In this document: positions 43,935-51,097 of the stretch, piece by piece | How positions within the stretch are numbered: the first letter of the stretch is position 1 | Layout of the letters: each line of letters starts with the position of its first letter | Assembly (NCBI GenBank): GCA_964515395.1 | Contig: CAZERC010000001.1 | Span: 1 to 64,000, forward strand | DNA length: 64,000 bases | Direction of reading: 5' to 3' | Origin: UBA1876 sp964515395 | GTDB lineage: Bacteria; Synergistota; Synergistia; Synergistales; Thermovirgaceae | Translations under genes and position numbers: made by a program | The notes under the pieces: model-generated | The model's database searches: none | Seen by the model: the letters and a program-made list of their open reading frames with translations, nothing else | Told to the model about the DNA's origin: nothing

Positions 43935-44138
43935 TTACAGCTTTACGACATTCGAAGCCTGGGGACCTTTGGTACCCTCTACGACTTCGAAGGAAACACG
44001 CTGTCCTTCAGCGAGAGTCTTGAAACCTTCTTCTTCAATGGCGGAATAGTGGACAAAAACGTCCGTGCCACTCTCAGCTGTAATGAACCCGTAACCCTTT
44101 GCCTCGTTGAACCACTTTACTGTTCCTTCTGTTGTCAA
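43935..44138 (-). CDS. cspA: Cold-shock protein, CspA family
   Basis: 67 residues: a single OB-fold nucleic-acid chaperone. RNP1 is KGYGFIT and RNP2 is DVFVHYSAI, with the N terminus TTEGTVKWFNEA. The start codon is TTG at 44138, with AGGAGG 7 bases upstream. The longer ATG-initiated frame covers the promoter region and is rejected. Confidence 0.95.
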   Translation of the reverse strand: MTTEGTVKWFNEAKGYGFITAESGTDVFVHYSAIEEEGFKTLAEGQRVSFEVVEGTKGPQASNVVKL

Positions 44139-44159
44139 AGTACTTCCTCCTAATACGTG

Positions 44160-44229
44160 GAAATAGAATCGGCTGACGGCGCCTGTCAACCTAAGAACGC
44201 ACAATACAGGAAGCGGACTATCCTGTCAA
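44160..44229 (-). promoter_or_regulatory. Tandem promoters of cspA
   Basis: P1: TTGACA (44224-44229), 17-base spacer, TATTGT (44201-44206). P2: TTGACA (44184-44189), 18-base spacer, TATTTC (44160-44165). P1 gives a leader of about 55 bases, P2 about 15. Confidence 0.75.
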
Positions 44230-44253
44230 GCTCTCGATCGCAGGATCTCCTGT

Positions 44254-45213
44254 TCAAGGCGGAAGATATGTTTCTTTTCCTCCCGTGACAACTTCCCGTA
44301 CAGCTCTTCTGCGCAATCCCGCACCCATTTGGACACGTTCCTTCAGGTCCTCTTCATGCAGACTCGTCCAACTGACTTTTCTCCCTTTCACGAAGAGATC
44401 CATATCGACGAACCGTGTACCCTCTTGCGTATGTTCCAGTGCGACCAGGGTTTTTTTTATTTCTTCAGGTTCCACAAAGGTCAAAATCCGCAACCTGTAC
44501 ACCTGAATGGGCATGAGAATTCTTGCGTGGTCCTTGCCCCAGCCCTCCCCGAGGTTGAGGCCTATCTGAAGGCTGCGTAAAACCGTACGGAGTCGTTCAA
44601 TATGGGGAGAGTAATGCTCATAAGCGTCATAGATGCGTATTTCCATTTCCGTCCAGTCACGCCGCCCGATGCTCTCGTTGAAAAGATCCATGGCACGGGC
44701 CTCGCGCCGCGCGCACACGTCGTCATAAGGAAGGTCCACCATGAGAATTTTCTCGAACACATCCGCAACGGAAAGCGGCCTGTTCAAAGGTTTTCGTGTA
44801 AAGCAGACAGCCACACCGCGATCGGAACTCCTGCGAAGGAGTCTCTGAAGCCCGTCCTGCGAAGACGGAAGTTCCTTTTCCATCTGGCTAATTACGGGAA
44901 GGGGATCTCCATAAAGCCTCACGATGATGTTTCTTGGATGGATTCTCACATTCTGGATACATTCGCCCCACCCTGAAGAAAGGGCATCGGCCAACATATC
45001 TTCCGGTGTCGCACGGGTAACAAAAAACCTGAGGATCTTCGGGCGGCCTCGGTTGCTGACGAAAAGCAGGGTCTTTTCCCCTTTGATTTGGTCTCTGGCG
45101 GTCCTGATGTCCTGCTCTTCCATTTCGAAATCCGCGGAAACCCTTTCGATAATGCAATCGGCCCTGCCGGCCAGGGTAATCCCTCTTGGCCCTGAACACA
45201 TGAGCGAAAGCAT
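44254..45213 (-). CDS. Conserved-looking protein of unknown function
   Basis: 319 residues, no signal peptide or membrane helices. I do not recognise a family. The composition is mixed alpha/beta: an N-terminal region with IKGEKTLLFVSNRGRPKIL and NIIVRLYGDPLPVI, a middle basic segment (LQRLLRRSSDRG), and a helical C-terminal half rich in Glu/Arg ending in a short disordered tail. The ATG at 45213 has GGAGG about 8 bases upstream. It starts 15 bases after the metallophosphoesterase stop, so the two are co-transcribed and may act together. Confidence 0.75.
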   Translation of the reverse strand: MLSLMCSGPRGITLAGRADCIIERVSADFEMEEQDIRTARDQIKGEKTLLFVSNRGRPKILRFFVTRATPEDMLADALSSGWGECIQNVRIHPRNIIVRLYGDPLPVISQMEKELPSSQDGLQRLLRRSSDRGVAVCFTRKPLNRPLSVADVFEKILMVDLPYDDVCARREARAMDLFNESIGRRDWTEMEIRIYDAYEHYSPHIERLRTVLRSLQIGLNLGEGWGKDHARILMPIQVYRLRILTFVEPEEIKKTLVALEHTQEGTRFVDMDLFVKGRKVSWTSLHEEDLKERVQMGAGLRRRAVREVVTGGKETYLPP

Positions 45214-45228
45214 CGGCCTCTCCTCCCG

Positions 45229-46010
45229 TCACAATCCTATGCTCCGGATGCATTGGCGTTCCCTCTGGACATACGCAGGATATTTCAGCGAAAAGACTTC
45301 GTGATCATGAATGTCTATCAGGTTCATCGACAGAAGACCATTGAAAAACATTACGACGCCATCTTCGGGAGGAGGCGTCGTGTCGTGGCCATAAAAGTTC
45401 AAAGGACAAGGACCTTCCGGCAGATCGGAAAAGGAATGACCGACATTGACGTGCTTCCCGCATATCGTCACCGTTCCCCTCGTGTCCAGAACGGTGCAGC
45501 CCGCGGCTGCCTCCAGAACCACTTGGTAAAGGTCGTGATTGCCTGTAACGAGCACAACATCTCTTCCGTTTTCCCCTCGCAGAATATCCACAAGAACCCT
45601 TACCCTTTGCCGGTAAAGCCCGAGACCCCTTTTCGTCTGCCCCAGCTTGATCTCATCGACGAAATCACCGGTATGAAGGATACAGGGCGGCTGCAGGATA
45701 TCGATTATTCTCTCAAGACAGCNNNNNNNNNNNNNNNNNNNNNNNNNNNNNNNNNNNNNNNNNNNNNNNNNNNNNNNNNNNNNNNNNNNNNNNNNNNNNN
45801 NNNNNNNNNNNNNNNNNNNNNNCCGGTATGAAGGATACAGGGCGGCTGCAGGATATCGATTATTCTCTCAAGACAGCGGTAAAATGCGGACGGCGTATCG
45901 GAAACATGCAGCATCATCCTGCCGCGTCTCCGCCGCAGTTCCTCGGGAATGACCACCCGATCGAGCATTTTTGCCACCGATTTTTCGATAAAGGAATTTC
46001 CCCACTGCAC
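45229..46010 (-). CDS. Calcineurin-like metallophosphoesterase, frame broken by an assembly gap
   Basis: As written the gene is interrupted at 45723-45822 by Ns with a 55-bp duplication. Removing the 155 extra bases leaves 627 bases, exactly 209 codons, encoding one continuous 208-residue protein. Motifs then read in order: HTGDFVDEIK (GD motif), VTGNHDLYQV (GNHD), NVGHSF and NFYGHDTTPP (GH motif). Only the first-block D-x-H appears as LHVSDTPS, so one metal site may differ. The start is GTG at 46010 with GGAGGG 9 bases upstream. The substrate is unknown (phosphodiester or nucleotide). Confidence 0.82.
45668..45877. repeat. Second 100-N assembly gap flanked by an exact 55-bp duplication
   Basis: Ns fill 45723-45822. 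The flanks 45668-45722 and 45823-45877 are identical over 55 bases. It is the same signature as the gap at 28.6 kb, so it is an unmerged contig overlap rather than a biological repeat. Confidence 0.93.
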
Positions 46011-46111
46011 CTGGATATACCCTCCGTTTTACCTGCATTTTCTCCCTGTGCAGGAACCTGTTTCTTCGGACCGCTGACAGTCGGCTGTTGTGAAAGCTCT
46101 TCAGGCGTATT

Positions 46112-46852
46112 TTACATGAAGCCCTGGTATCTCTCGCGGACCATCGCCGTGTGAAAATGGCTGATCATGGTGATAAAGTCAAATACGGGGCGCCTCGTTA
46201 CATCCTGCACGGCCTTCGCATAAGGGGGGAGGTCGCTGCACTCCAGGAGGATCGCCTCCGTCTCCGGATTGTCATCAATCATCGCCCTGGCGACGCCGGT
46301 AACTTCCTCTTCGATTTTTCGGGAATCGAGGGTCCCTTTTTCCTCGAGCACCGCGCTCCGGAATTCCTCCTGGTCCTCCATGCCCCGGATGACAAGTGGA
46401 ATTTCGCGCGTGATCCCCACCGCTTCGAAGTGCCTGTCCGTAAGATATGCGGAATTTGCGGTAATGATGCCGATTTTCCCGCCTGGCGAGAGAGTTCTCC
46501 AGATGAACGGGACCTGAAGAAGGCTCGAGAGGAAAACCGGAATCTTCAGGGCCGCTGCAACTTCCCGCTGAAAAAGGGCCATGAAGCCGCAGGCCCCTGT
46601 AACGGCCTTGACTCCTTCCATTTCCAGCTCCCTGGCCGCTTCGACAAAGGGACCGAGAAGCCCGGGATCCATCTTGTTGATAAGCCTTTTTATCGAGGCT
46701 CCCCGCACTTCCTTGTAGCGGACGGGAAAACCAAAGGTGCTTGCATTACCGACGTTTCCGGGAATACGGGGATACGCAGCGTCAAGAATAAGGATACCTA
46801 TGGACTCGCCGTCCCATGAAGGGCTTTTGCTGCGAACCTTGTAGACAGTCAT
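46112..46852 (-). CDS. Asp/Glu/hydantoin racemase superfamily protein
   Basis: 246 residues. The two catalytic-type cysteines of the superfamily are present, C88 in AVTGACGFMALF and C205 in LLECSDLPPYA, each in a half of a pseudo-symmetric alpha/beta fold; LSPGGKIGIITANSAYL starts the second half. The substrate could be aspartate, glutamate, hydantoin or a maleate-like acid. The ATG at 46852 has GGAGG 6-7 bases upstream. It stands about 100 bases before the metallophosphoesterase gene. Confidence 0.82.
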   Translation of the reverse strand: MTVYKVRSKSPSWDGESIGILILDAAYPRIPGNVGNASTFGFPVRYKEVRGASIKRLINKMDPGLLGPFVEAARELEMEGVKAVTGACGFMALFQREVAAALKIPVFLSSLLQVPFIWRTLSPGGKIGIITANSAYLTDRHFEAVGITREIPLVIRGMEDQEEFRSAVLEEKGTLDSRKIEEEVTGVARAMIDDNPETEAILLECSDLPPYAKAVQDVTRRPVFDFITMISHFHTAMVRERYQGFM

Positions 46853-47469
46853 TGCAGACCTCCGTTTTATCGTTTCTGTTCTTTATGATGGCGACCGTCA
46901 TTCTTCGGCTGCCGTTGGTTTCGGTTTTCTTGTGGCATCAAAACCGTTTTTTCCGTTCTTTGGTCAACGCACACGGATTTTGCAGCTCGGTGACATTCTT
47001 CTTGCTCTTATTTTTGCCGGCAAAGGTCACGTACAATCATAAACCGCACCTGAGGCAAAGGAAAGTGCTCGAATGACCTCCTTGTTTTCATTGCAAAATA
47101 ATCGGGATGCTTACTTCAGGAAGGAAAACTCATGCAATCAAGCCGGGCTCACCATTTCGATCTTGGTTTGCCGTACAGAAACTATTCGGCCTTTCTTTCA
47201 TCGTCTAACGATTTATTATGTGCCGTCAGGAGAATTTGCGAAAGGCCTCCCGGCTGGATTTCCGTTAGAACCAGGCAGAACAACCGTACGAACGTGATAG
47301 GGAATCTCCCAGGATCACCCCGACCAATAAGGCTGAAGGGCGCCTGATATGTTCTTCTGCGTTGGTGCTTTGGGGTGCATCGTTTTTACCCCTTGGCGAA
47401 ACTATTCGCAGCATAATAAGATCTATCACCATTATTTCATTCTTATCCCTATGTGATTTTCCAATGCAT
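46853..47469. other. Intergenic stretch of about 0.6 kb without a recognisable gene
   Basis: Lower in GC than its neighbours. Short open frames exist on both strands (for instance 47073-47297 plus and 47265-47477 minus), but none shows a good SD, family motif or the codon bias of adjacent genes. It presumably holds the promoter of the racemase-like gene. I see no transposase, tRNA fragment or clear repeat. Confidence 0.5.
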
Positions 47470-47673
47470 TCACCCATGAAGCAGTTTCTTTCTTAACCAT
47501 TTCATCGCAAACGTTTCGTGAACATCATTCCTGCCCTTTTCGGCAACGCAGTAAGGACCCTTTCCGGGTTCCATAATTACCTGTGAACCGTCCGAAAATT
47601 CGATCCTGACGGTGCCATCCTCCTCGAAGACTGCCCCGTTCGAACCTTCAAGATCATAGGGTGTCAACAACAT
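47470..47673 (-). CDS. Small hypothetical protein
   Basis: 67 residues: MLLTPYDLEGSNGAVFEEDG, then a beta-rich middle (TVRIEFSDGSQVIMEPGKG) and a basic C terminus (MKWLRKKLLHG). No family recognised. The ATG at 47673 follows AAGG closely, and the gene begins six bases after the stop of the 197-residue gene, so the two are co-transcribed. Confidence 0.55.
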   Translation of the reverse strand: MLLTPYDLEGSNGAVFEEDGTVRIEFSDGSQVIMEPGKGPYCVAEKGRNDVHETFAMKWLRKKLLHG

Positions 47674-47679
47674 TGGCCT

Positions 47680-48273
47680 TCAATCCTGCTCATCTTCGTC
47701 ATTTTCATCCGGGAAACCTTTGTCTTCAAGCTCTTTCCCTTTCGTTCCGTAATTTTCTTCCTCGAGGGCCTTTATATGACAAAGGATCTTTGTTTGAGGG
47801 TCCTTGACGAAACCATGCAGCACATCTTGTCCCGAAGCAGAGACCCTGCATAAATATTCCAGCAGCTCCCGGGACTTTTCTTCATCTTTGTCAAATGCCC
47901 CCTGTGTCTCACCGCACTCCGACAAACGCTCCAGCAGCTCTGCCTTTTTAACCGCTACGGCGAGCGGACTTGTCGCAACTTTCAGGGCATAGTCTCTTGC
48001 GCTCTCAGGCTTCGAGCTTTCCAGTATCTCTATGGCTCTAACGCTTTCTTTCGAAGCGCCTTGCCTGAGAAGACCCGCCAGTGTTATTTTCCCATTCTTG
48101 TGGAGGTAATAAAAAAGGGCTGTCTTCATCTCGAGAGGGTCCTCGAGCCTGCACATGACCCTGAAGGGGAGGATGAGTTGCTTCGCGCCATCAACAGTAT
48201 CCTTTTCCGCTGTTTCCTTGAAGGAATCAGCTAACAGGGAAATCGTGTCTTCAAGTGAAAGTGTCCCCTGCAC
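47680..48273 (-). CDS. Hypothetical, mostly helical protein
   Basis: 197 residues, highly charged and predicted mostly alpha-helical, with a very acidic C-terminal tail (DENDEDEQD). There is no signal peptide, membrane segment or recognised domain. Base composition is a little lower in GC than the flanking housekeeping genes. It lies downstream of the two-component pair after 124 bases and is followed by the small gene at 47470. Confidence 0.65.
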   Translation of the reverse strand: MQGTLSLEDTISLLADSFKETAEKDTVDGAKQLILPFRVMCRLEDPLEMKTALFYYLHKNGKITLAGLLRQGASKESVRAIEILESSKPESARDYALKVATSPLAVAVKKAELLERLSECGETQGAFDKDEEKSRELLEYLCRVSASGQDVLHGFVKDPQTKILCHIKALEEENYGTKGKELEDKGFPDENDEDEQD

Positions 48274-48397
48274 CCGGCATCACTCCCTGACAATATCCGG
48301 AGATTGTCCATCAGGGAGAATACCAAATGACCGATAAAGGATGAGTAAAGAACAAGGCTTAAGTTATAAAGATTTTGTAAAGGCAGAAATGCAAAAT

Positions 48398-49096
48398 CTA
48401 TATGGCTGCGAACCGATACCCAACTCCAGGTTCGGTGTGAATGTATCTTGGTACAGTACTATGGGGTTCGATCTTTTTTCGCAAATTGCTCATGTGAACA
48501 CGCAGCCTTTGCGCGTCTTCCATGGCTTCTTCACCCCAAACCTGTTCCAGAAGCATTTTCGAGGTAACAACGCAGTTGGCGTTTTTGGCAAGAACAACAA
48601 GTATATCGAATTCCGTTTTGGTCAACTGAATCTCATTGTCCGCTATACTCACTTCTCTTTTTGCGATATTTATGCACAATTCACCCGTTTCTATGACAGC
48701 GGGAGGCGACTCTTGAACGGAAGTTCTTCTTCTCAAAGCTCTCATGCGTGCGAGAAGTTCGCCCGTTGAAAATGGCTTCGTGAGAAAATCGTCCGCTCCC
48801 GTGTCAAGGGCGGCAATTTTGTCAGTTTCTTTGTCCCTAACGGAAAGAACAAGTATCGGAGACACCATCCATTCCCTCAATTCTCTGCAGACATCTATCC
48901 CGTCAATATCCGGGAGCGCCAAATCGAGGATCACCAGATCCGGGTTCAGGTCGATTGCAACCCGCATACCGTCCGCGCCCGTTGAAGCAGTCTCGACATG
49001 ATAATTGCGTGCTTTCAGAATTGAAGTCAACGCTCTCCGTATTTCCACCTCATCGTCGATCACAAGCACTTTTTGTTTTCTCTCAGGTGAGGACAT
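48398..49096 (-). CDS. OmpR/PhoB-family response regulator (KdpE-like)
   Basis: 232 residues. Receiver domain 1-120: acidic pocket VIDDE, phospho-acceptor Asp in LVILDLALPDIDG (about residue 56) and the switch Lys in FLTKPF. A winged-helix DNA-binding domain follows (about 130-230; TKTEFDILVVLAKNANCVVT and RVHMSNLRKKI). Similarity in pairing and sequence is to KdpE. The ATG shares one base with the kinase stop (TAATG), so translation is coupled. No kdpFABC genes are in the window. Confidence 0.88.
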   Translation of the reverse strand: MSSPERKQKVLVIDDEVEIRRALTSILKARNYHVETASTGADGMRVAIDLNPDLVILDLALPDIDGIDVCRELREWMVSPILVLSVRDKETDKIAALDTGADDFLTKPFSTGELLARMRALRRRTSVQESPPAVIETGELCINIAKREVSIADNEIQLTKTEFDILVVLAKNANCVVTSKMLLEQVWGEEAMEDAQRLRVHMSNLRKKIEPHSTVPRYIHTEPGVGYRFAAI

Positions 49097-50688
49097 TATT
49101 CGACTACCTCCCGGAAAAATTGAACAGGTAGCTCAATCACAAAGCGGGCTCCTCCGCTTTCCGGTCGCTCAAGGGAAATATCCCCCCCATGAGCATTGAC
49201 GATCTCCTGCACAACTGCAAGCCCAAGCCCCGTTCCACCAGGTACTGATTCTGACGCCCTGCCCCTGTAAAATTTTTGGAAAATTCTGTTTTCCTCGTCT
49301 TTCTGTATGCCCGGTCCTGAATCTTCTACCCAGATATGCAGGTTTGATCTCGACACAGCGGCGCCAATGACTATTTCCGACCCCTCCGGACCATAGGACA
49401 GGGCGTTTTCCACCAAGTGGTACATGAGTCGGCACCATTGCTGATAATCTACAAAAACAAACGGCGTTGGTTCGCTAAAATCCAATCGGAACCTGCCGAT
49501 CTGATTTCTCGGGAATTTTGAAAGCACGGTGCCCACGATTTCCCGCAAATCGTTCCATTCCCGCTTTGGTTGCCAGGCGTCAGCTTCGAGTCTGGAAAGA
49601 TCCAACAGGGATTCGATAGCCCCCGATAATCTGTGCAGGTTCATTCTCACAGAATCAAGCTCTGTCTTTATCTCGTCGTGAGTCAAGTCAATGTCTTCCT
49701 CAAGTAATCCCGTAATTGTTGCCGTTATGGCAGCCAGCGGCGTTTTAAGTTCGTGCGATACGGAGGATACAAGGGCCGATTTCATTTTATCGGCTTCCCT
49801 GAGCGTTTCCGCAAGTGAAGCCGCTCCTTGCAGACGCTGTCTTTCAAGGTAGCCTGCCGCCATGCTTGCCACCGATGTAAGCAACCGCAAGTCATACCTT
49901 GAGAACTGCTTCTGTTCCTTTTTCTGTCCTACGTGCAGGACCCCTTCGATTCTCTCCGACGTCGCGAGAGGAATAAACACTTCCCGATCACTTGCTTCCG
50001 GAACTATTTCACTGGGGGCGACCAACTGGCCAACGTCATTGAAATCCTGATCCATATTCAATTCATCTGGATCCGGTGCAGCAAGGACTTTCCTGTTTTG
50101 AAAAACCCATCTGAGGCATGTATCAACGTAAGGAGCCACAGCTTTTGTTTCCGGATCTGTTCTGACTTCACGGAGATTGCCACCGTCTTCCTCACGAAAG
50201 TAAAGGGCCAGGTCGGAAACATCCATAACTTTTTTAATCTCCTTGAAAAGGGTGCGAACCATAGTGATACTTGCAGGTTCCGATACCATGCCAATGGTCA
50301 ATCGGTTCATAAGAGCCATTTCTTTTTCCCGTGCGACGGCGCTCGCTTCTCTTTTTCGAAGCTGCCCCGTCTGGTATCCCATAGCAACGGCAACGAAAAG
50401 AAACACGAACAAAAACAGCCAGTCTTTGGGATCATTTATCCAGAAAGTCCCATAAGGCGGAAGAAAAAAGAAATTCCATGCAAGGAAAGAAAACATTGCT
50501 GCCAGTAAGGCGGAACTAAAGCCGCTCACTGCGGCCACGAAGGTTATGATGAGCAGGTAGAGGAGGGCCCACTGCCCTTTGTCGAAAAAATCGCGTCCCA
50601 GCAAAAAAATCCCCGTGGACAAGGCTATGCAGAAAAGAGCCAGGGTATAACCATGTTTCGAGACGCTTCTCCAGGAAAAATTTTTCAA
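49096..50688 (-). CDS. KdpD-like sensor histidine kinase lacking the N-terminal KdpD and USP domains
   Basis: About 530 residues: four membrane helices in a DUF4118 block (about 10-110; SFLAWNFFFLPPYGTFWINDP is typical of KdpD), a GAF-like domain (about 130-280), HisKA with the phospho-His in SSVSHELKTPLAAI, and HATPase with LVENALSYGP, VEDSGPGI and GGTGLGLAVV. Full-length KdpD carries an extra cytosolic KdpD domain plus a UspA domain before the membrane block, both absent here. The start is taken as TTG at 50688 (GGAGGGG six bases upstream); an ATG at 50730 is the alternative with no SD. Confidence 0.87.
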   Translation of the reverse strand: MKNFSWRSVSKHGYTLALFCIALSTGIFLLGRDFFDKGQWALLYLLIITFVAAVSGFSSALLAAMFSFLAWNFFFLPPYGTFWINDPKDWLFLFVFLFVAVAMGYQTGQLRKREASAVAREKEMALMNRLTIGMVSEPASITMVRTLFKEIKKVMDVSDLALYFREEDGGNLREVRTDPETKAVAPYVDTCLRWVFQNRKVLAAPDPDELNMDQDFNDVGQLVAPSEIVPEASDREVFIPLATSERIEGVLHVGQKKEQKQFSRYDLRLLTSVASMAAGYLERQRLQGAASLAETLREADKMKSALVSSVSHELKTPLAAITATITGLLEEDIDLTHDEIKTELDSVRMNLHRLSGAIESLLDLSRLEADAWQPKREWNDLREIVGTVLSKFPRNQIGRFRLDFSEPTPFVFVDYQQWCRLMYHLVENALSYGPEGSEIVIGAAVSRSNLHIWVEDSGPGIQKDEENRIFQKFYRGRASESVPGGTGLGLAVVQEIVNAHGGDISLERPESGGARFVIELPVQFFREVVE

Positions 50689-50907
50689 TCGGAGCCCCTC
50701 CAACTGTTCAACAGCAAGATGATACCCCATACCGAAAGGGTAACACCAAAAGGATCATCGTTTTAAGGATTTCCAGGTAAACGGGCAGTGGCGTTTTCAT
50801 CTTCAAAAGAAATGTCGACCTGCGACAAATCCAGCATGAACCAACGGAACGGTCTCGTCTGAGATGACAGGGAAGGTTTTCAGTGAGTCCCGGGATCGGG
50901 TTGCGTC

Positions 50908-50941
50908 AAAAAAAAGCCGACAAGGCAAAAAGCCTTGTCGG
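50908..50941 (-). terminator. Strong terminator after tRNA-Arg
   Basis: A 10-bp perfect stem CCGACAAGGC/GCCTTGTCGG with a five-base loop, followed on the minus strand by C and eight Ts. It closes the long thrS-to-tRNA-Arg transcription unit. Confidence 0.93.
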
Positions 50942-50950
50942 AAGATTTGC

Positions 50951-51027
<77 letters not shown>

Positions 51028-51042
51028 CTGTATGCGGCGATT

Positions 51043-51071
51043 AGGGTACCCCGGCGGCGTCCGGTTGTCAA
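51043..51071 (-). promoter_or_regulatory. Promoter of tRNA-Arg
   Basis: TTGACA (51066-51071), 17-base GC-rich spacer, TACCCT (51043-51048), between mutS2 and the tRNA. The -35 is perfect and the -10 weak. Confidence 0.6.
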
Positions 51072-51097
51072 GAGACGATTCGCACGCTGTCCCACTG

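Noticed and set aside
47073..47347. Two short plus-strand open frames in the 46.9-47.5 kb interval
   Set aside because: They overlap each other, have no good SD, and show no recognisable motif.
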